Below are positions 52,864-62,252 of a DNA stretch of 64,000 bases, in pieces; within the stretch, counting starts at the first letter, position 1, and each line of letters begins with the position of its first letter. Location of the stretch: assembly GCA_963798865.1 (NCBI GenBank), contig CAWCVZ010000004.1, positions 806,001 through 870,000 of the forward strand, given 5' to 3'. This stretch comes from RBG-16-34-14 sp963798865. GTDB lineage: Bacteria > Bacteroidota > Ignavibacteria > Ignavibacteriales > Ignavibacteriaceae. The notes beneath the pieces were generated by a model that was not told where the DNA came from, searched no databases, and saw only the letters and a program-made list of their open reading frames with translations. A program made the translations under genes and the position numbers.

Positions 52864-52892
52864 AAACCCAATTCCTCAAAGGAATTGGGTTT
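52864..52892 (-). terminator. Proximal hairpin terminator after the 973-aa T9SS gene
   Basis: A 12-bp stem (AAACCCAATTCC / GGAATTGGGTTT) with a five-base loop begins 12 bases after the stop codon at 52904. The trailing T-run is short (TTTATT), so the second hairpin may be needed for full termination. Confidence 0.85.
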
Positions 52893-52903
52893 ATTAGTTT
52901 AAT

Positions 52904-55825
52904 TTATTTGAGTAAAATCATTTTCTTCATATCTGAAAATTCTTTTCCATTATTTCCATGTGCCTTAAGCTCAAAGAAATAAACTCCACTCACCATCTTG
53001 CTGCCTGCTTTATTCGTGGAATTCCAATTTACCGAGTGAGTTCCGGCAGAAAGATTATTATCAATTAAAACATTTACAACTTCACCTAAAATATTGTAAA
53101 CAGTTAGTTTAACATTTGATGAAACCGGTAAGGAAAATTCAATTGTTGTAGAAGGATTAAATGGGTTAGGGTAATTCTGTTTCAACATAAAATCATCAGG
53201 GATTGAAGAAACATTATTATCCTTAACAGAATTCGGACTGGTTGGCAAATAAGCTAAACCTGTAATGTTAGAATAACCAACTGATCCAATAAGAGTTCCC
53301 GCCCCTGATGAAGTATCAATTTGAATAAAATTACTTAACTGTGAAGCAGAACCGGTAACTGCATAAAGATTTCCTGATTCATCAAAAACAATATCATTAT
53401 GATTTGTATTAAATCCTGTTTTTCCAACAACTGTAGTATCACCGGTAGTAATATTAATTTTAAAAATTCTGTCTTTATTTGATCCTATTACAACGGAAGG
53501 AGCAGCCCATAATTCATTAGTAAGCGGGTTAAAAGCAATCCCTAAAATATTAGCACTTACATTTATAACCGCGGTTAAGCTGCCATCTGAAAGATCAATT
53601 GTATATAATTCTCCGGTTTTTAAAATTCCATATAAGGTCCCACTCGTATCAAAACTAATTCCGGCAAAATTTGGAATTGAAAGTGTATGTAATAAATAAG
53701 AATCCCCGCCTAATGCGTTATAATAAACAAGCTGGGATTCTGATTGAAGATTTACAACCCCGTACATTATTTTAGTTTTAGGATGAATAGAAATACTCTT
53801 TACTTCATCGAATAATGAAGGCCCGATAGGTGTTCCACTACCATTTAACAGATCAATTGTTAAAGTTGAACCCCCGTTATTAATTCCTGAAGAAGCATAA
53901 AGAATATTTGTACTTGTTGGTGTTATCTGGTAAGCTCTTCCGTTTAAAGTAACCCCGGGAAAATTGAGATCATTTGACACCATATCCATTATTACATTGA
54001 ACACACCGGGAATTTTAGGAGCAAAAGAAAGCTGAATTGTAAGTGAATCATACGAATTAAGATTTAGGGGAAAAGTTAATTGAGTTAATAATTTAAAAGG
54101 ACCTGTTGAATCTGCAATAGAATTAATAGTTAACTGATTTTCACCATAGTTTGCAAGAATCAGGCTCAGTGTATCACTTGAAGTGTTTATTTCTACATCT
54201 CCAAATTCCAATTCTGGTGTTGGAGTAAATATATGAGCACCCGGGAAAGGAGAAAGCCGTATTTCGCCAACCCATGTTCCCCAGGCATTGGTAGCTGCGG
54301 CATACTCAGTATGCATCCAGATATTACTCTCAGTAACCGGATCAAGAAAAATTCCCTGGTAATCACCCCACCTGTTTCGGGTTCCTCCAAAAGTAACTAC
54401 ATAGTTTCCTCTGCCTTCTTGCAAGGTATAGCTTCCTCTTATTGTATTTGGCGGATCCGAAGCATATCGTGAAGCATAATAAGCACCTATATATTCATTA
54501 TCGCCGGAACGACTGAATCCAAAAGCTGCATTCAGATCTTTATCTACTGCAATTGTAGGATATGAATAATAATATCCGGGTGATCCTAAGTACATATCTT
54601 CTACGGCAGTTGAAGTCCCAACATTTATTCTAACATAATGCATTGCTGAATAACTTGGGGACACAGGATTTCTTGTTGCGTGAACTATATAAAGTGACCC
54701 ATTCCTGTAAATTGGTTCATATCTAATTGCGGCTGAACCATCATCTATTGCAGGGCTACCACCTCCCAGCTGATTTGTTGCTGGTGGGCTGAAATATTGA
54801 GATACAGGCACAACAACCGCAGTTAATGTTGGAGTTCCAATCGGGTCAGTAAGTTTAAATACATTCATAAAATTAGCACCACCATTATTTGCCCAAACAA
54901 AATAAGCTTCTGATGAGGAAGAATATGCAAGACAAGGTCTGATGCCAAATGTTGAAGTACCAAGTGTGTTGGTTATAGACCAGAAATCTGTCCACACAAC
55001 AGGTCCGGCATCATTCATATAAAGTTGAGCCTTGGGAACAATTCTAATCTTAGTATACTGGTAAGTACCCGGATATGTAAAGAAATTGCCAGTAATATAA
55101 ATGGCATTTTCATCAAACCCCAAACCTGGATAATCACCAAAGCTATTAGTAGGTGTATTCCCATTCTGATCAGAAGGAAGCGCCCAGTTGTACCATGTAC
55201 CGAGAGGATCCGAATCATCAGAAACTGAAATCGTCCAGTATGAATCTTGAATAGCTTCATTTTCTGTAAGCCAGACCATAACCCATCTGTTTGCATAATG
55301 GTCATAGATTACTTTCGGATCGGCAATTATTGGTCCTGGGTTATTCACAAAAGCATTTATCCAAGGACCCGCATTAATATTTTTTATAGAATTTCCTTGC
55401 TTATCTCTTATAGAAAATTCACCATTATCTATAACAATAATATGATTTGGACCAACAGCAATATAAGGATCAGGAGGTATGTAATTGCCCATATTCAAAC
55501 CCCTGAAATCCTGTAACAATACAGTTTGACCATTAGCACCTAAGCTTGATTTGATACCTGTATCCTGTACATAATTAGTACCATCAAACTCTGTCGAAAA
55601 TCCGAAGTCCTGGAAAACAGGATCTGATATAATATTTTTATTTATTTGTAAAAGTTTCTTGTTAAATAATTCATAATCGGAAGTTCCTCGTGCAAAATTA
55701 TCTGTCGAAGTTATAACTCCGCTGGAAACACTGCCTGTTGCTGGTCCCTGGTAGGAAAACTGACTGAATGATAAACCTGAAAACAAAAATAAGAATAGAA
55801 AATAAATAGTAAGGTTAAATTTCAT
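52904..55825 (-). CDS. Secreted surface protein with anchor-D-like domain, propeller-like repeats and T9SS sorting domain
   Basis: A 973-aa secreted protein: signal peptide MKFNLTIYFLFLFLFSGLSF, then a large N-terminal region (about 70-520) with GNYIPPDPYIAVGPNHIIVI and VIYDHYANRWVMVWL that suggests a beta-propeller or peptidase-like surface domain. An Ig-like choice-of-anchor-D segment follows near 535-640 (LEFGDVEINTSSDTLSLIL), then more propeller-type strands (640-880). The C-terminal NYPNPFNPSTTIEFSLP sorting domain ends in MKKMILLK. It should be exported by type IX secretion. AAAGGAATGAG precedes the ATG. Function unknown. Confidence 0.9.
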   Translation of the reverse strand: MKFNLTIYFLFLFLFSGLSFSQFSYQGPATGSVSSGVITSTDNFARGTSDYELFNKKLLQINKNIISDPVFQDFGFSTEFDGTNYVQDTGIKSSLGANGQTVLLQDFRGLNMGNYIPPDPYIAVGPNHIIVIDNGEFSIRDKQGNSIKNINAGPWINAFVNNPGPIIADPKVIYDHYANRWVMVWLTENEAIQDSYWTISVSDDSDPLGTWYNWALPSDQNGNTPTNSFGDYPGLGFDENAIYITGNFFTYPGTYQYTKIRIVPKAQLYMNDAGPVVWTDFWSITNTLGTSTFGIRPCLAYSSSSEAYFVWANNGGANFMNVFKLTDPIGTPTLTAVVVPVSQYFSPPATNQLGGGSPAIDDGSAAIRYEPIYRNGSLYIVHATRNPVSPSYSAMHYVRINVGTSTAVEDMYLGSPGYYYSYPTIAVDKDLNAAFGFSRSGDNEYIGAYYASRYASDPPNTIRGSYTLQEGRGNYVVTFGGTRNRWGDYQGIFLDPVTESNIWMHTEYAAATNAWGTWVGEIRLSPFPGAHIFTPTPELEFGDVEINTSSDTLSLILANYGENQLTINSIADSTGPFKLLTQLTFPLNLNSYDSLTIQLSFAPKIPGVFNVIMDMVSNDLNFPGVTLNGRAYQITPTSTNILYASSGINNGGSTLTIDLLNGSGTPIGPSLFDEVKSISIHPKTKIMYGVVNLQSESQLVYYNALGGDSYLLHTLSIPNFAGISFDTSGTLYGILKTGELYTIDLSDGSLTAVINVSANILGIAFNPLTNELWAAPSVVIGSNKDRIFKINITTGDTTVVGKTGFNTNHNDIVFDESGNLYAVTGSASQLSNFIQIDTSSGAGTLIGSVGYSNITGLAYLPTSPNSVKDNNVSSIPDDFMLKQNYPNPFNPSTTIEFSLPVSSNVKLTVYNILGEVVNVLIDNNLSAGTHSVNWNSTNKAGSKMVSGVYFFELKAHGNNGKEFSDMKKMILLK

Positions 55826-55932
55826 CTCATTCCTTTGGTAATTTTAGTTGTCAAATTAATATTTCTTAAAGCTATAATCAACAGAAATTGACCTGAACTT
55901 AATTCACTTTATTACTTTTAAGGTTAGCATTA

Positions 55933-56277
55933 TTACCTAAGAAGTATCATCTTTTTTGCTGAGTTGAAATTCGAATTGATTGTCCCCATGCTTTTGTTAT
56001 TTACAACATCAACATTAATAGTATAAATGTAAACTCCGCTCTTCAATCCAGAAGCATTAAATTCTATACTATGAATACCAGCTTTAAGATTTTTATCTAT
56101 TAAAACAGCCACTTCCTTACCAAGCAGATCATAAACTTTGAGAGAAACATAACTATCAAAAGCTAACTCCCAGCTGATAACTGTTGAAGGATTGAAGGGA
56201 TTGGGATAATTTTGATAAAGAATAAAACCGGAAGGAATTTCTCCTGAATAAAGGGTGCAATTCATCTTCTTCAACAT
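55933..56277 (-). CDS. Ycf48-like secreted protein, C-terminal T9SS sorting fragment
   Basis: Holds the Por sorting domain of the gene at 56156-57256: GFILYQNYPNPFNPSTVISW, YVSLKVYDLLGKEVAVLID and a final SAKKMILLR. The junction is a one-base shift near 56250, where DELHPLYSGEIPSGF would be continuous. The upstream part of this open frame is a shadow. Its separate reading therefore reflects an indel, not a second gene. Confidence 0.82.
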   Translation of the reverse strand: MLKKMNCTLYSGEIPSGFILYQNYPNPFNPSTVISWELAFDSYVSLKVYDLLGKEVAVLIDKNLKAGIHSIEFNASGLKSGVYIYTINVDVVNNKSMGTINSNFNSAKKMILLR

Positions 56278-57256
56278 TTACCGGTGAAGGAATAAATTTC
56301 AAAATAACTCCGTATTCGCCAACTGCATAACCGTTATTAGCATCTGTAAATTGTAAATCAAACATAGCAGAACTATCAGGTGTCATTATTTCATTCCAGG
56401 TATTGCCGGTATTTGTTGTTAGTAAAAATTTATAAGTTGAAGCAGACCATCCTTCATTAGCAGTCCTGAAATCTAACGCAAAGGAGAGACCAAAAAATGG
56501 CAGTTCATCATAAGTCCATGTTTCACCGGCATTTGTTGTTTTTATATAGCCGGTAAGAAAAAAACCTTCAGGATCACCCGAAAGAGTGAAAGCATTAAGT
56601 GAATCAATAATATAAAGATCATAAATCTGATCCGGACTTATTCCGGCGGCTGACCAGTTTAATCCTCCATTTGTTGTCCGCCAGATAACACCAGTAAAAT
56701 CCCGCGTTCCACCACAAGCATAACCAAAATTTTTATTATAAAATTTAAACTTATAAACAGGTAAAGCTGAGACCATATTTGAATCAATATCTGCTTTAAT
56801 CCATGTATTTCCCCCATCGGTGGTTCTTGCAATGTATTTTCCGCCTATAAACCCGTTAAGAGAATCCTGAAATAAAATTGTGGTCATGAATGAATTTGAA
56901 TCGGGAAAATCTTTAGCTGTCCATTCATTCCCACCATTAATTGTTTTTAATACAATTGTATTAAACGGAAAAACATCACTAAAAGTGAGAGCCCATCCAA
57001 TATTATTATTAATAAAATAAATATCTGTAATGAAAGATGTAGTATAAGTATTTTGTTTCGACCAGTTAATTCCGCCATCAGTTGTATTTATTATTATTCC
57101 ATCTGCCCCGGCAGCCCAGCCATTTAAACTATCGACAAAAATTACATTTCTCAGGAGTGTGCTTACGGGGCTTTCAAGTTTAATCCAGTTGCTGCTTGTT
57201 TGTGCAATGGAGATGAAAAGGATTCCGGAAATTATTATTGAGGAGAAAAAGTGCAA
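56156..57256 (-). CDS. Ycf48-like secreted protein, N-terminal part (frameshifted)
   Basis: Signal peptide-like start (SSIIISGILFISIAQ) then Ycf48/BNR-type propeller blades with GWAAGADGIIINTTDGGINW, RTTNGGLNWSAAG and YAVGEYGVILKF, about 340 residues in all. The frame shifts near 56250 into the T9SS sorting domain at 55933-56277, so the true product is a secreted propeller of about 440 aa like the longer one at 19333. The TTG start at 57256 has no ribosome binding site; ATG at 57261 in another frame suggests a further indel at the very start. Confidence 0.83.
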   Translation of the reverse strand: MHFFSSIIISGILFISIAQTSSNWIKLESPVSTLLRNVIFVDSLNGWAAGADGIIINTTDGGINWSKQNTYTTSFITDIYFINNNIGWALTFSDVFPFNTIVLKTINGGNEWTAKDFPDSNSFMTTILFQDSLNGFIGGKYIARTTDGGNTWIKADIDSNMVSALPVYKFKFYNKNFGYACGGTRDFTGVIWRTTNGGLNWSAAGISPDQIYDLYIIDSLNAFTLSGDPEGFFLTGYIKTTNAGETWTYDELPFFGLSFALDFRTANEGWSASTYKFLLTTNTGNTWNEIMTPDSSAMFDLQFTDANNGYAVGEYGVILKFIPSPVNVEEDELHPLFRRNSFRFYSLSKLSQSLQSFNSYQLGVSF

Positions 57257-57453
57257 ATCATTTTACTCTATATAAATAATATTATTAAAAAATTTAACTA
57301 AAAATTATGAAACTTGTTTGGGTTCCCATTGATTCGTTTTGGTAAAAATAAATACCAGCTATTATTTTTTTGTATGGTTTTCTATTAAAAATATCTTCGG
57401 TTATATTTATGGTTAACAAATAATTTCTAAATTTTAAACTGAAAAGGTGTTAT

Positions 57454-58647
57454 GTGAGTAAATTCAATCTGAAAAAAATTCAATCAATACTTAAGGAAAT
57501 GAATTTTGATGCCTGGCTCTTTTATGACTTCAGAGGAAGTAATGATCTTGCATTAGATATACTTGATATTCCTAAAACCAGCCATTTAACAAGGAGATTT
57601 TACTATCTCGTTCCAAAAGAAGGCGAACCAATAAAGATTGTTAATGGTATTGAAGCAGGACATCTTGATCATTTGCCGGGGAAAAAATTGATTTATTCAA
57701 ATCATACAACTCTCTCATCTCATATTTCAAGTTCTCTTAAGAATTTAAAAAAAATTGCGATGGAGTATTCCCCGCTTAATGCTATTCCATATGTTTCTAA
57801 GGTTGATGCAGGAACAATTGAACAGATTAAAAGCTACGGAGTAGAAATTGTTTCAAGCGGTAATCTTATTTCAATGTTTAATGCTGTGTGGAGTAAAGAA
57901 CAATATGAAGAGAACAAACCTGTAGCAAATGCCTTAACTGACATTGTGTATCAATCTTTTAATTTTATAAAAGATAAAATATCATCACGAAGTAATCTTA
58001 ATGAGTTTGACGTCCAGAATTTCATTATGGATGAATTTAACAAGCGGGGTTATTTTACTGATTTTCCTCCAATTGTTGGTGTAAATGAAAATTCAGCTAA
58101 CCCGCATTATGAACCTACTAAAGAGATAAACAAACCGGTAAAGGAAAATGATTTTGTTTTGATTGACCTGTGGGCAAAGCTAAATAAACCGGATGCAGTC
58201 TGGGCTGATATAACCTGGGTCGGGTTTATGGGAAAAACTGTTCCTGAAAAATATACAAAGATTTTTAACATCGTTGCTCAGGCAAGAGATGAAGCTTTTA
58301 ATCTTGTTTCATCTAAGTTAAAAAACGGTAATGAAATCAGGGGTTTTGAAGTGGATGATGCAGCAAGAAATGTAATTAATAAAGCAGGTTATGCAGATTA
58401 TTTTATACACAGGACTGGTCATTCAATAACAACAGACCTGCATGGAAGCGGATCTCATATGGATAATTTTGAAACAAAGGATGAAAGATTAATTCTTCCT
58501 TCAACTTCATTTTCCATTGAGCCTGGAATTTATTTAACAGGAGACTTTGGTGTAAGAAGTGAAATAGATGTTTACATTTCCCCCGATAAAAAAGTAATTG
58601 CAACTGGCGGTGAAAGGCAAAAAGAGGTAATTCCTATACTAAAATAA
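57454..58647 (+). CDS. M24-family metallopeptidase (Xaa-Pro dipeptidase/aminopeptidase-like)
   Basis: A 397-aa pita-bread-fold peptidase. An N-terminal creatinase-like domain (to about 150) precedes the catalytic domain with the five metal ligands: two Asp in LIDLWAKLNKPDAVWADITW, His in HRTGHSITTDLHG, Glu in FSIEPGIYL and Glu in VRSEIDVYI. It removes N-terminal residues or splits dipeptides before proline; specificity is not fixed by these motifs. The start is GTG at 57454 with AAAAGGTG upstream. It converges with the cytochrome gene 9 bases downstream. Cytoplasmic, no signal peptide. Confidence 0.92.
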   Translation: MSKFNLKKIQSILKEMNFDAWLFYDFRGSNDLALDILDIPKTSHLTRRFYYLVPKEGEPIKIVNGIEAGHLDHLPGKKLIYSNHTTLSSHISSSLKNLKKIAMEYSPLNAIPYVSKVDAGTIEQIKSYGVEIVSSGNLISMFNAVWSKEQYEENKPVANALTDIVYQSFNFIKDKISSRSNLNEFDVQNFIMDEFNKRGYFTDFPPIVGVNENSANPHYEPTKEINKPVKENDFVLIDLWAKLNKPDAVWADITWVGFMGKTVPEKYTKIFNIVAQARDEAFNLVSSKLKNGNEIRGFEVDDAARNVINKAGYADYFIHRTGHSITTDLHGSGSHMDNFETKDERLILPSTSFSIEPGIYLTGDFGVRSEIDVYISPDKKVIATGGERQKEVIPILK

Positions 58648-58656
58648 CCTGGTTAA

Positions 58657-60288
58657 TTATTTAGAAGCTACACTTTGTCTTTTCTGATACTCGGATATAA
58701 CATAGGTTGTTACAGCTTTTCTTTGAGCTTCACTTAAATTTGGATTCGGCATCTGCGGGAAATCCTGATTAATTTTTTGCGGATCCGATAGAAAAATAAC
58801 AAGGTCATTCTGCTTATCCACATATTTTGTAATAACACTATTGAATGCTGGTCCAACCATATCTTCTTCAAAGCTATGGCATGATGCACAAATCAGCTTA
58901 AATAATTTTTCTCCATTTTCTCCAGCTTCAGCAGATCTCTGCGGAAATACATGTTTCATATGTTCAATCATTTCATATTTAGCAATTGCTTTTGCTTCCT
59001 CCGGTTTTAAACCGGGATTAGGCATTGGAGGAAAAGCAGGATTAACTTTAACCGGGTTTCTTATAAACGCAATCAGGTCATTAATCTTTCCTTCATACTT
59101 CGGAAGTGTTTCATCATAAGGCGGTCCCACTACTTTTTGATCAAACCTATGGCAGGAAATACAAATCCTCTGATAAATATCCTCACCTGAAATTTTCTCT
59201 CCAACCTTTTCGCCCTGTAAACCTGCAAGATACTTTTCAAAATTCGCATTAAGGATAACGGCCTGAACTTTTGTTGCATTATCCATTGCGAGCTGATCTT
59301 TAATAATGACGGACATGAGGATTACAACCAGCATTACATAAAGTAATCCTGTATAATTTGTTTTTTCATCCCTCAACATTGAATAAAGGAAATGGTAACA
59401 AATAAACATAAGTATTAATGCTAAAGCGGAATAACCGAAAATTGCTCCTGAGATAGAACTATCAGGTAAAGCAAAAAGTATGAGAGCTAAAAAAACTGGC
59501 ATAAATAAAGAAGAATATAAAGTCAGATTGATTCCGGTTTTTCTTACAAAATTCTTGTATTCAGGAGTTAATCCTTGCTTACCCCCTTCCCAATAAAAAT
59601 ACCGGAACAAAATTGTTCCGCCGGTAAAAGCAAAAGCCATTGCAACAAAAAACATTAATCGGACAATAACAGTCCACGAAAGAAGAATTAAAACCGAATT
59701 TGTTTCAGTCCATTCTTTAGGCAATGTTGCAACAGAAATTCCTGAAATAAAAAACCAGATAGCAATAAAAAGAAAAACCAAACCGTAATAACCGGATTTC
59801 AGACTTAAGCTTCCGCTGGCGTTCCGCATTTCATTAAATTCATTTGAAACAGAAGGATCGTCTGCTTTAAATTCATTAATTGAATTAAAAAGAATTGAAA
59901 ATTTTGCTGCGTACCTGTAAGTGTAAACTAAAATTAAAGCAATTATTATCGTTAAAAATGAAAAGCTTAAAAAGCCAACAGCGGACGTATTGCCAAGAAG
60001 CAGCAACTGAGCATAAATAAGTATTGAGGTAAATAAAGGAACGATCCCAAGTATAATTCCTACTCCTTTACTAATGGTGACAAGCTCTATTATTTCCTGG
60101 GCAAATTTTATATAGCTTCTGTTATTCTCTTTTATACCTTTATTCCTGTAAAACAGAGAGAGCGATATACCTCCGAACACCATACTGATAAATGGTACAA
60201 AAAGAATAAATATTAACATTGCAAGGTAATGCAATAATTGAATATGCTCTGATGATTGTGGTATTACGAAATTTTCAAGAAACTCCAT
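58657..60288 (-). CDS. Membrane-bound dihaem cytochrome c of the cox operon (8 TM + two c-type haem domains)
   Basis: A 543-aa protein with eight predicted membrane helices (residues 18-330), then two cytochrome c domains: CISCH at 376-380 and CASCH at 467-471. Each is followed by a methionine in FPPMPNPGL/FPQMPNPNL as probable sixth ligand. It probably delivers electrons to the terminal oxidase encoded by the same operon, in the way fused cytochrome domains do in caa3 oxidases; CoxB here lacks its own haem domain. The membrane half matches no family I recognise. It is last in the operon, 24 bases past ctaB. Confidence 0.88.
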   Translation of the reverse strand: MEFLENFVIPQSSEHIQLLHYLAMLIFILFVPFISMVFGGISLSLFYRNKGIKENNRSYIKFAQEIIELVTISKGVGIILGIVPLFTSILIYAQLLLLGNTSAVGFLSFSFLTIIIALILVYTYRYAAKFSILFNSINEFKADDPSVSNEFNEMRNASGSLSLKSGYYGLVFLFIAIWFFISGISVATLPKEWTETNSVLILLSWTVIVRLMFFVAMAFAFTGGTILFRYFYWEGGKQGLTPEYKNFVRKTGINLTLYSSLFMPVFLALILFALPDSSISGAIFGYSALALILMFICYHFLYSMLRDEKTNYTGLLYVMLVVILMSVIIKDQLAMDNATKVQAVILNANFEKYLAGLQGEKVGEKISGEDIYQRICISCHRFDQKVVGPPYDETLPKYEGKINDLIAFIRNPVKVNPAFPPMPNPGLKPEEAKAIAKYEMIEHMKHVFPQRSAEAGENGEKLFKLICASCHSFEEDMVGPAFNSVITKYVDKQNDLVIFLSDPQKINQDFPQMPNPNLSEAQRKAVTTYVISEYQKRQSVASK

Positions 60289-60311
60289 TGCTTAATACTC
60301 TTCTTTATCAG

Positions 60312-61244
60312 TTAAAATAAAATTACAAGTTTATCTATAGAAATTAAGAGAACAACTAATAGTGCAAAAATGTTAATCTCTCTGAAAGCAAAACCAAAAT
60401 ATTTTTTTTCAATGCGGAAATCGGCGCCATCAAAAGTTGATCGAAGTAATTTTATTGCATTCCATGTAAGCCATAGTCCAGCAATAAAAAGTCCAACATT
60501 AATGAATGATGACTCAACTACTCCAAATAATGGAATAAGAAATCCCATAACTACTGTTGCAATAATCCATATAAAAGTTATTCTACCCAATTGAACCATA
60601 CTGAATATTCTGGTTAATGTTGGGAACCCAGCCTGTTCGTAATCTTTTCCAAATATTAAAAGCAGCAGCCAGAAATGAGGAATTTGCCATATAAAGAAAA
60701 ATAAAGATATTACTAAAATCTGCGGATCAAAAATATTCCCGCCGGCTGCAACCCATCCAAGTGCAGGAGGAATTGCTCCTACTAAAGATCCGGGAATAAT
60801 TGCAAATGCATTTTTCTTTTTGAGTGGTGTATAAATTCCATTATACCAGATGAGGTTTAGTATGCCGAGACTTAAAGCAAGCCATCCGGCACCAAAATAA
60901 AGTAATAGTGAACCAGTTAAAATTAAAATTATTGCCAGATGTAAAGCTCCCTGTGGAGATATTCTTCCTGAAGGAATAGGACGATTTTTGGTTCTGTCCA
61001 TTAAAGCGTCCGTCCTTCTTTCCTGGAAGTGATTAATTACAGCAGAACCGCAGGCAAGAAATAAAATACCTATTATTGGTGAAATCATTTCAACAGAAAA
61101 ATGTCCGGATGCGCATAAATAACCAAATAATGTAGTTACAGTAACGAATGAAGTTATCCTGATCTTGGTTAATTCCATTACCAGATTAATTTTCTGCCTG
61201 ATATTCAATTCAATAATTGTTGTATTTATTCCTTCATTCAACAT
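60312..61244 (-). CDS. ctaB: Protoheme IX farnesyltransferase
   Basis: Adds a farnesyl chain to haem b to make haem O, needed for aa3/bo3-type oxidases. The protein (310 aa from the ATG at 61244, or 320 from an in-frame start at 61274 overlapping coxB) has about nine helices with the prenyltransferase motifs NHFQERRTDALMDRTKNRPI (first Asp-rich region) and YNGIYTPLKKKNAFAIIPGS. The start at 61244 lies five bases after the coxB stop and is preferred. Neither start has a clear ribosome binding site. Haem A synthase (ctaA) is not in the window. Confidence 0.93.
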   Translation of the reverse strand: MLNEGINTTIIELNIRQKINLVMELTKIRITSFVTVTTLFGYLCASGHFSVEMISPIIGILFLACGSAVINHFQERRTDALMDRTKNRPIPSGRISPQGALHLAIILILTGSLLLYFGAGWLALSLGILNLIWYNGIYTPLKKKNAFAIIPGSLVGAIPPALGWVAAGGNIFDPQILVISLFFFIWQIPHFWLLLLIFGKDYEQAGFPTLTRIFSMVQLGRITFIWIIATVVMGFLIPLFGVVESSFINVGLFIAGLWLTWNAIKLLRSTFDGADFRIEKKYFGFAFREINIFALLVVLLISIDKLVILF

Positions 61245-61248
61245 TGAA

Positions 61249-61926
61249 TTACATTTTTGTTTTTGTAGAATCATTACCGGTTGAAGTTTTTGTAGAATCG
61301 CTTGTTACTGTTGATTTTGGGTTGGCTTTATCCGAAAGCCATTTATTAAAATCGTCTTCAGTTAAAACTATAACTTTTGAATACATGTAAGAATGATTTA
61401 AACCGCAATATTCTGCACAAAAAACCTGGTATGTCCCCAGCTCCTCAGCTCTAAACCATCCGATGTTTGTTCTTGATGGTATGACATCCTTTTTCATTCT
61501 GAAAGCAGGTACATAAAATGAATGATCAACATCAACAGAATGAAGTCTTACTTTAATATTTTTATTCAATGGGACATACAATGTATCTGCCTGCACTCCA
61601 TTAGGATATTTATAACTCCATTTCCACATTTGAGCTGTTACATCAATAACCATTGAATCTTTAGGCGGAGTGGAAAGGTTTTTATAGCCGGTCCAGCCTA
61701 TCCAGAACATTCCTAAAACAATAAGAGTCGGAATAACTGTCCAGGTAACTTCAAGAAGGGTGCTGCCGTGTACATTAACCGCTCTTTTATTTCTTTTCCT
61801 GTTATACTTTATTACAAAAACAACCATTGAGATTGTAATCAATAGTAGGAAGAAAACACAAATTGATGTTATTATAAAAAATGCTGAGTTAGTATTGGCT
61901 ACAAAATTTGACGCTTCAGCGATCAT
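61249..61926 (-). CDS. coxB: Cytochrome c oxidase subunit II
   Basis: Carries the binuclear CuA centre that takes electrons from cytochrome c. Two N-terminal helices (IITSICVFFLLLITISMVVF and IPTLIVLGMFWIGWTGY) are followed by the cupredoxin domain with the ligands His135 (DVDHSFYVP), Cys170, Glu172, Cys174, His178 and Met181 (VFCAEYCGLNHSYM). At 225 aa it has no C-terminal cytochrome c domain. A Ser/Thr/Lys-rich tail ends the protein. The gene lies after the subunit IV gene rather than at the head of the operon as is common. Confidence 0.96.
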   Translation of the reverse strand: MIAEASNFVANTNSAFFIITSICVFFLLLITISMVVFVIKYNRKRNKRAVNVHGSTLLEVTWTVIPTLIVLGMFWIGWTGYKNLSTPPKDSMVIDVTAQMWKWSYKYPNGVQADTLYVPLNKNIKVRLHSVDVDHSFYVPAFRMKKDVIPSRTNIGWFRAEELGTYQVFCAEYCGLNHSYMYSKVIVLTEDDFNKWLSDKANPKSTVTSDSTKTSTGNDSTKTKM

Positions 61927-61938
61927 TATGCTTGGACC

Positions 61939-62241
61939 TTAAATTTTAGTAAAACTATAATCTGCGAACAACAGGACAAGAGATATAACTATGAAAAATA
62001 ATGCAACACCTACAAAAATTTTGAAGGCTTTTGACTCACTGCTTAAATGCATGAATACAGTAAGAACAAGGTAAGATTTTATCGATGCAATTATTAAGGC
62101 AGTCGCAATAGTAATCTGACCAAGATTAATACCGGCAACAGCCACTGTAATTGCTGTTAAAGTTAAAAGACCAAGCCACACTAAAAAATATTTATTGTAG
62201 CTGTGACTTTTGTGTTCAACTTGTTCTTCTTGTTCGTGCAT
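61939..62241 (-). CDS. Cytochrome c oxidase subunit IV (caa3/quinol oxidase type)
   Basis: A 100-aa small membrane subunit with three helices: YFLVWLGLLTLTAITVAVAG, ITIATALIIASIKSYLVLTV and IFVGVALFFIVISLVLLF. The motif FMHLSSESKAFK after the second helix fits the bacterial subunit IV (CyoD/CtaF-like) family. It stabilises the oxidase complex. It is 11 bases after coxC and 12 bases before coxB. Confidence 0.92.
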   Translation of the reverse strand: MHEQEEQVEHKSHSYNKYFLVWLGLLTLTAITVAVAGINLGQITIATALIIASIKSYLVLTVFMHLSSESKAFKIFVGVALFFIVISLVLLFADYSFTKI

Positions 62242-62252
62242 AAGAAATTACC

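Noticed and set aside
54233..54472. Short ORFs on both strands inside the 973-aa T9SS gene
   Set aside because: They are frame shadows; the main frame is open for 2.9 kb with signal peptide and sorting domain.
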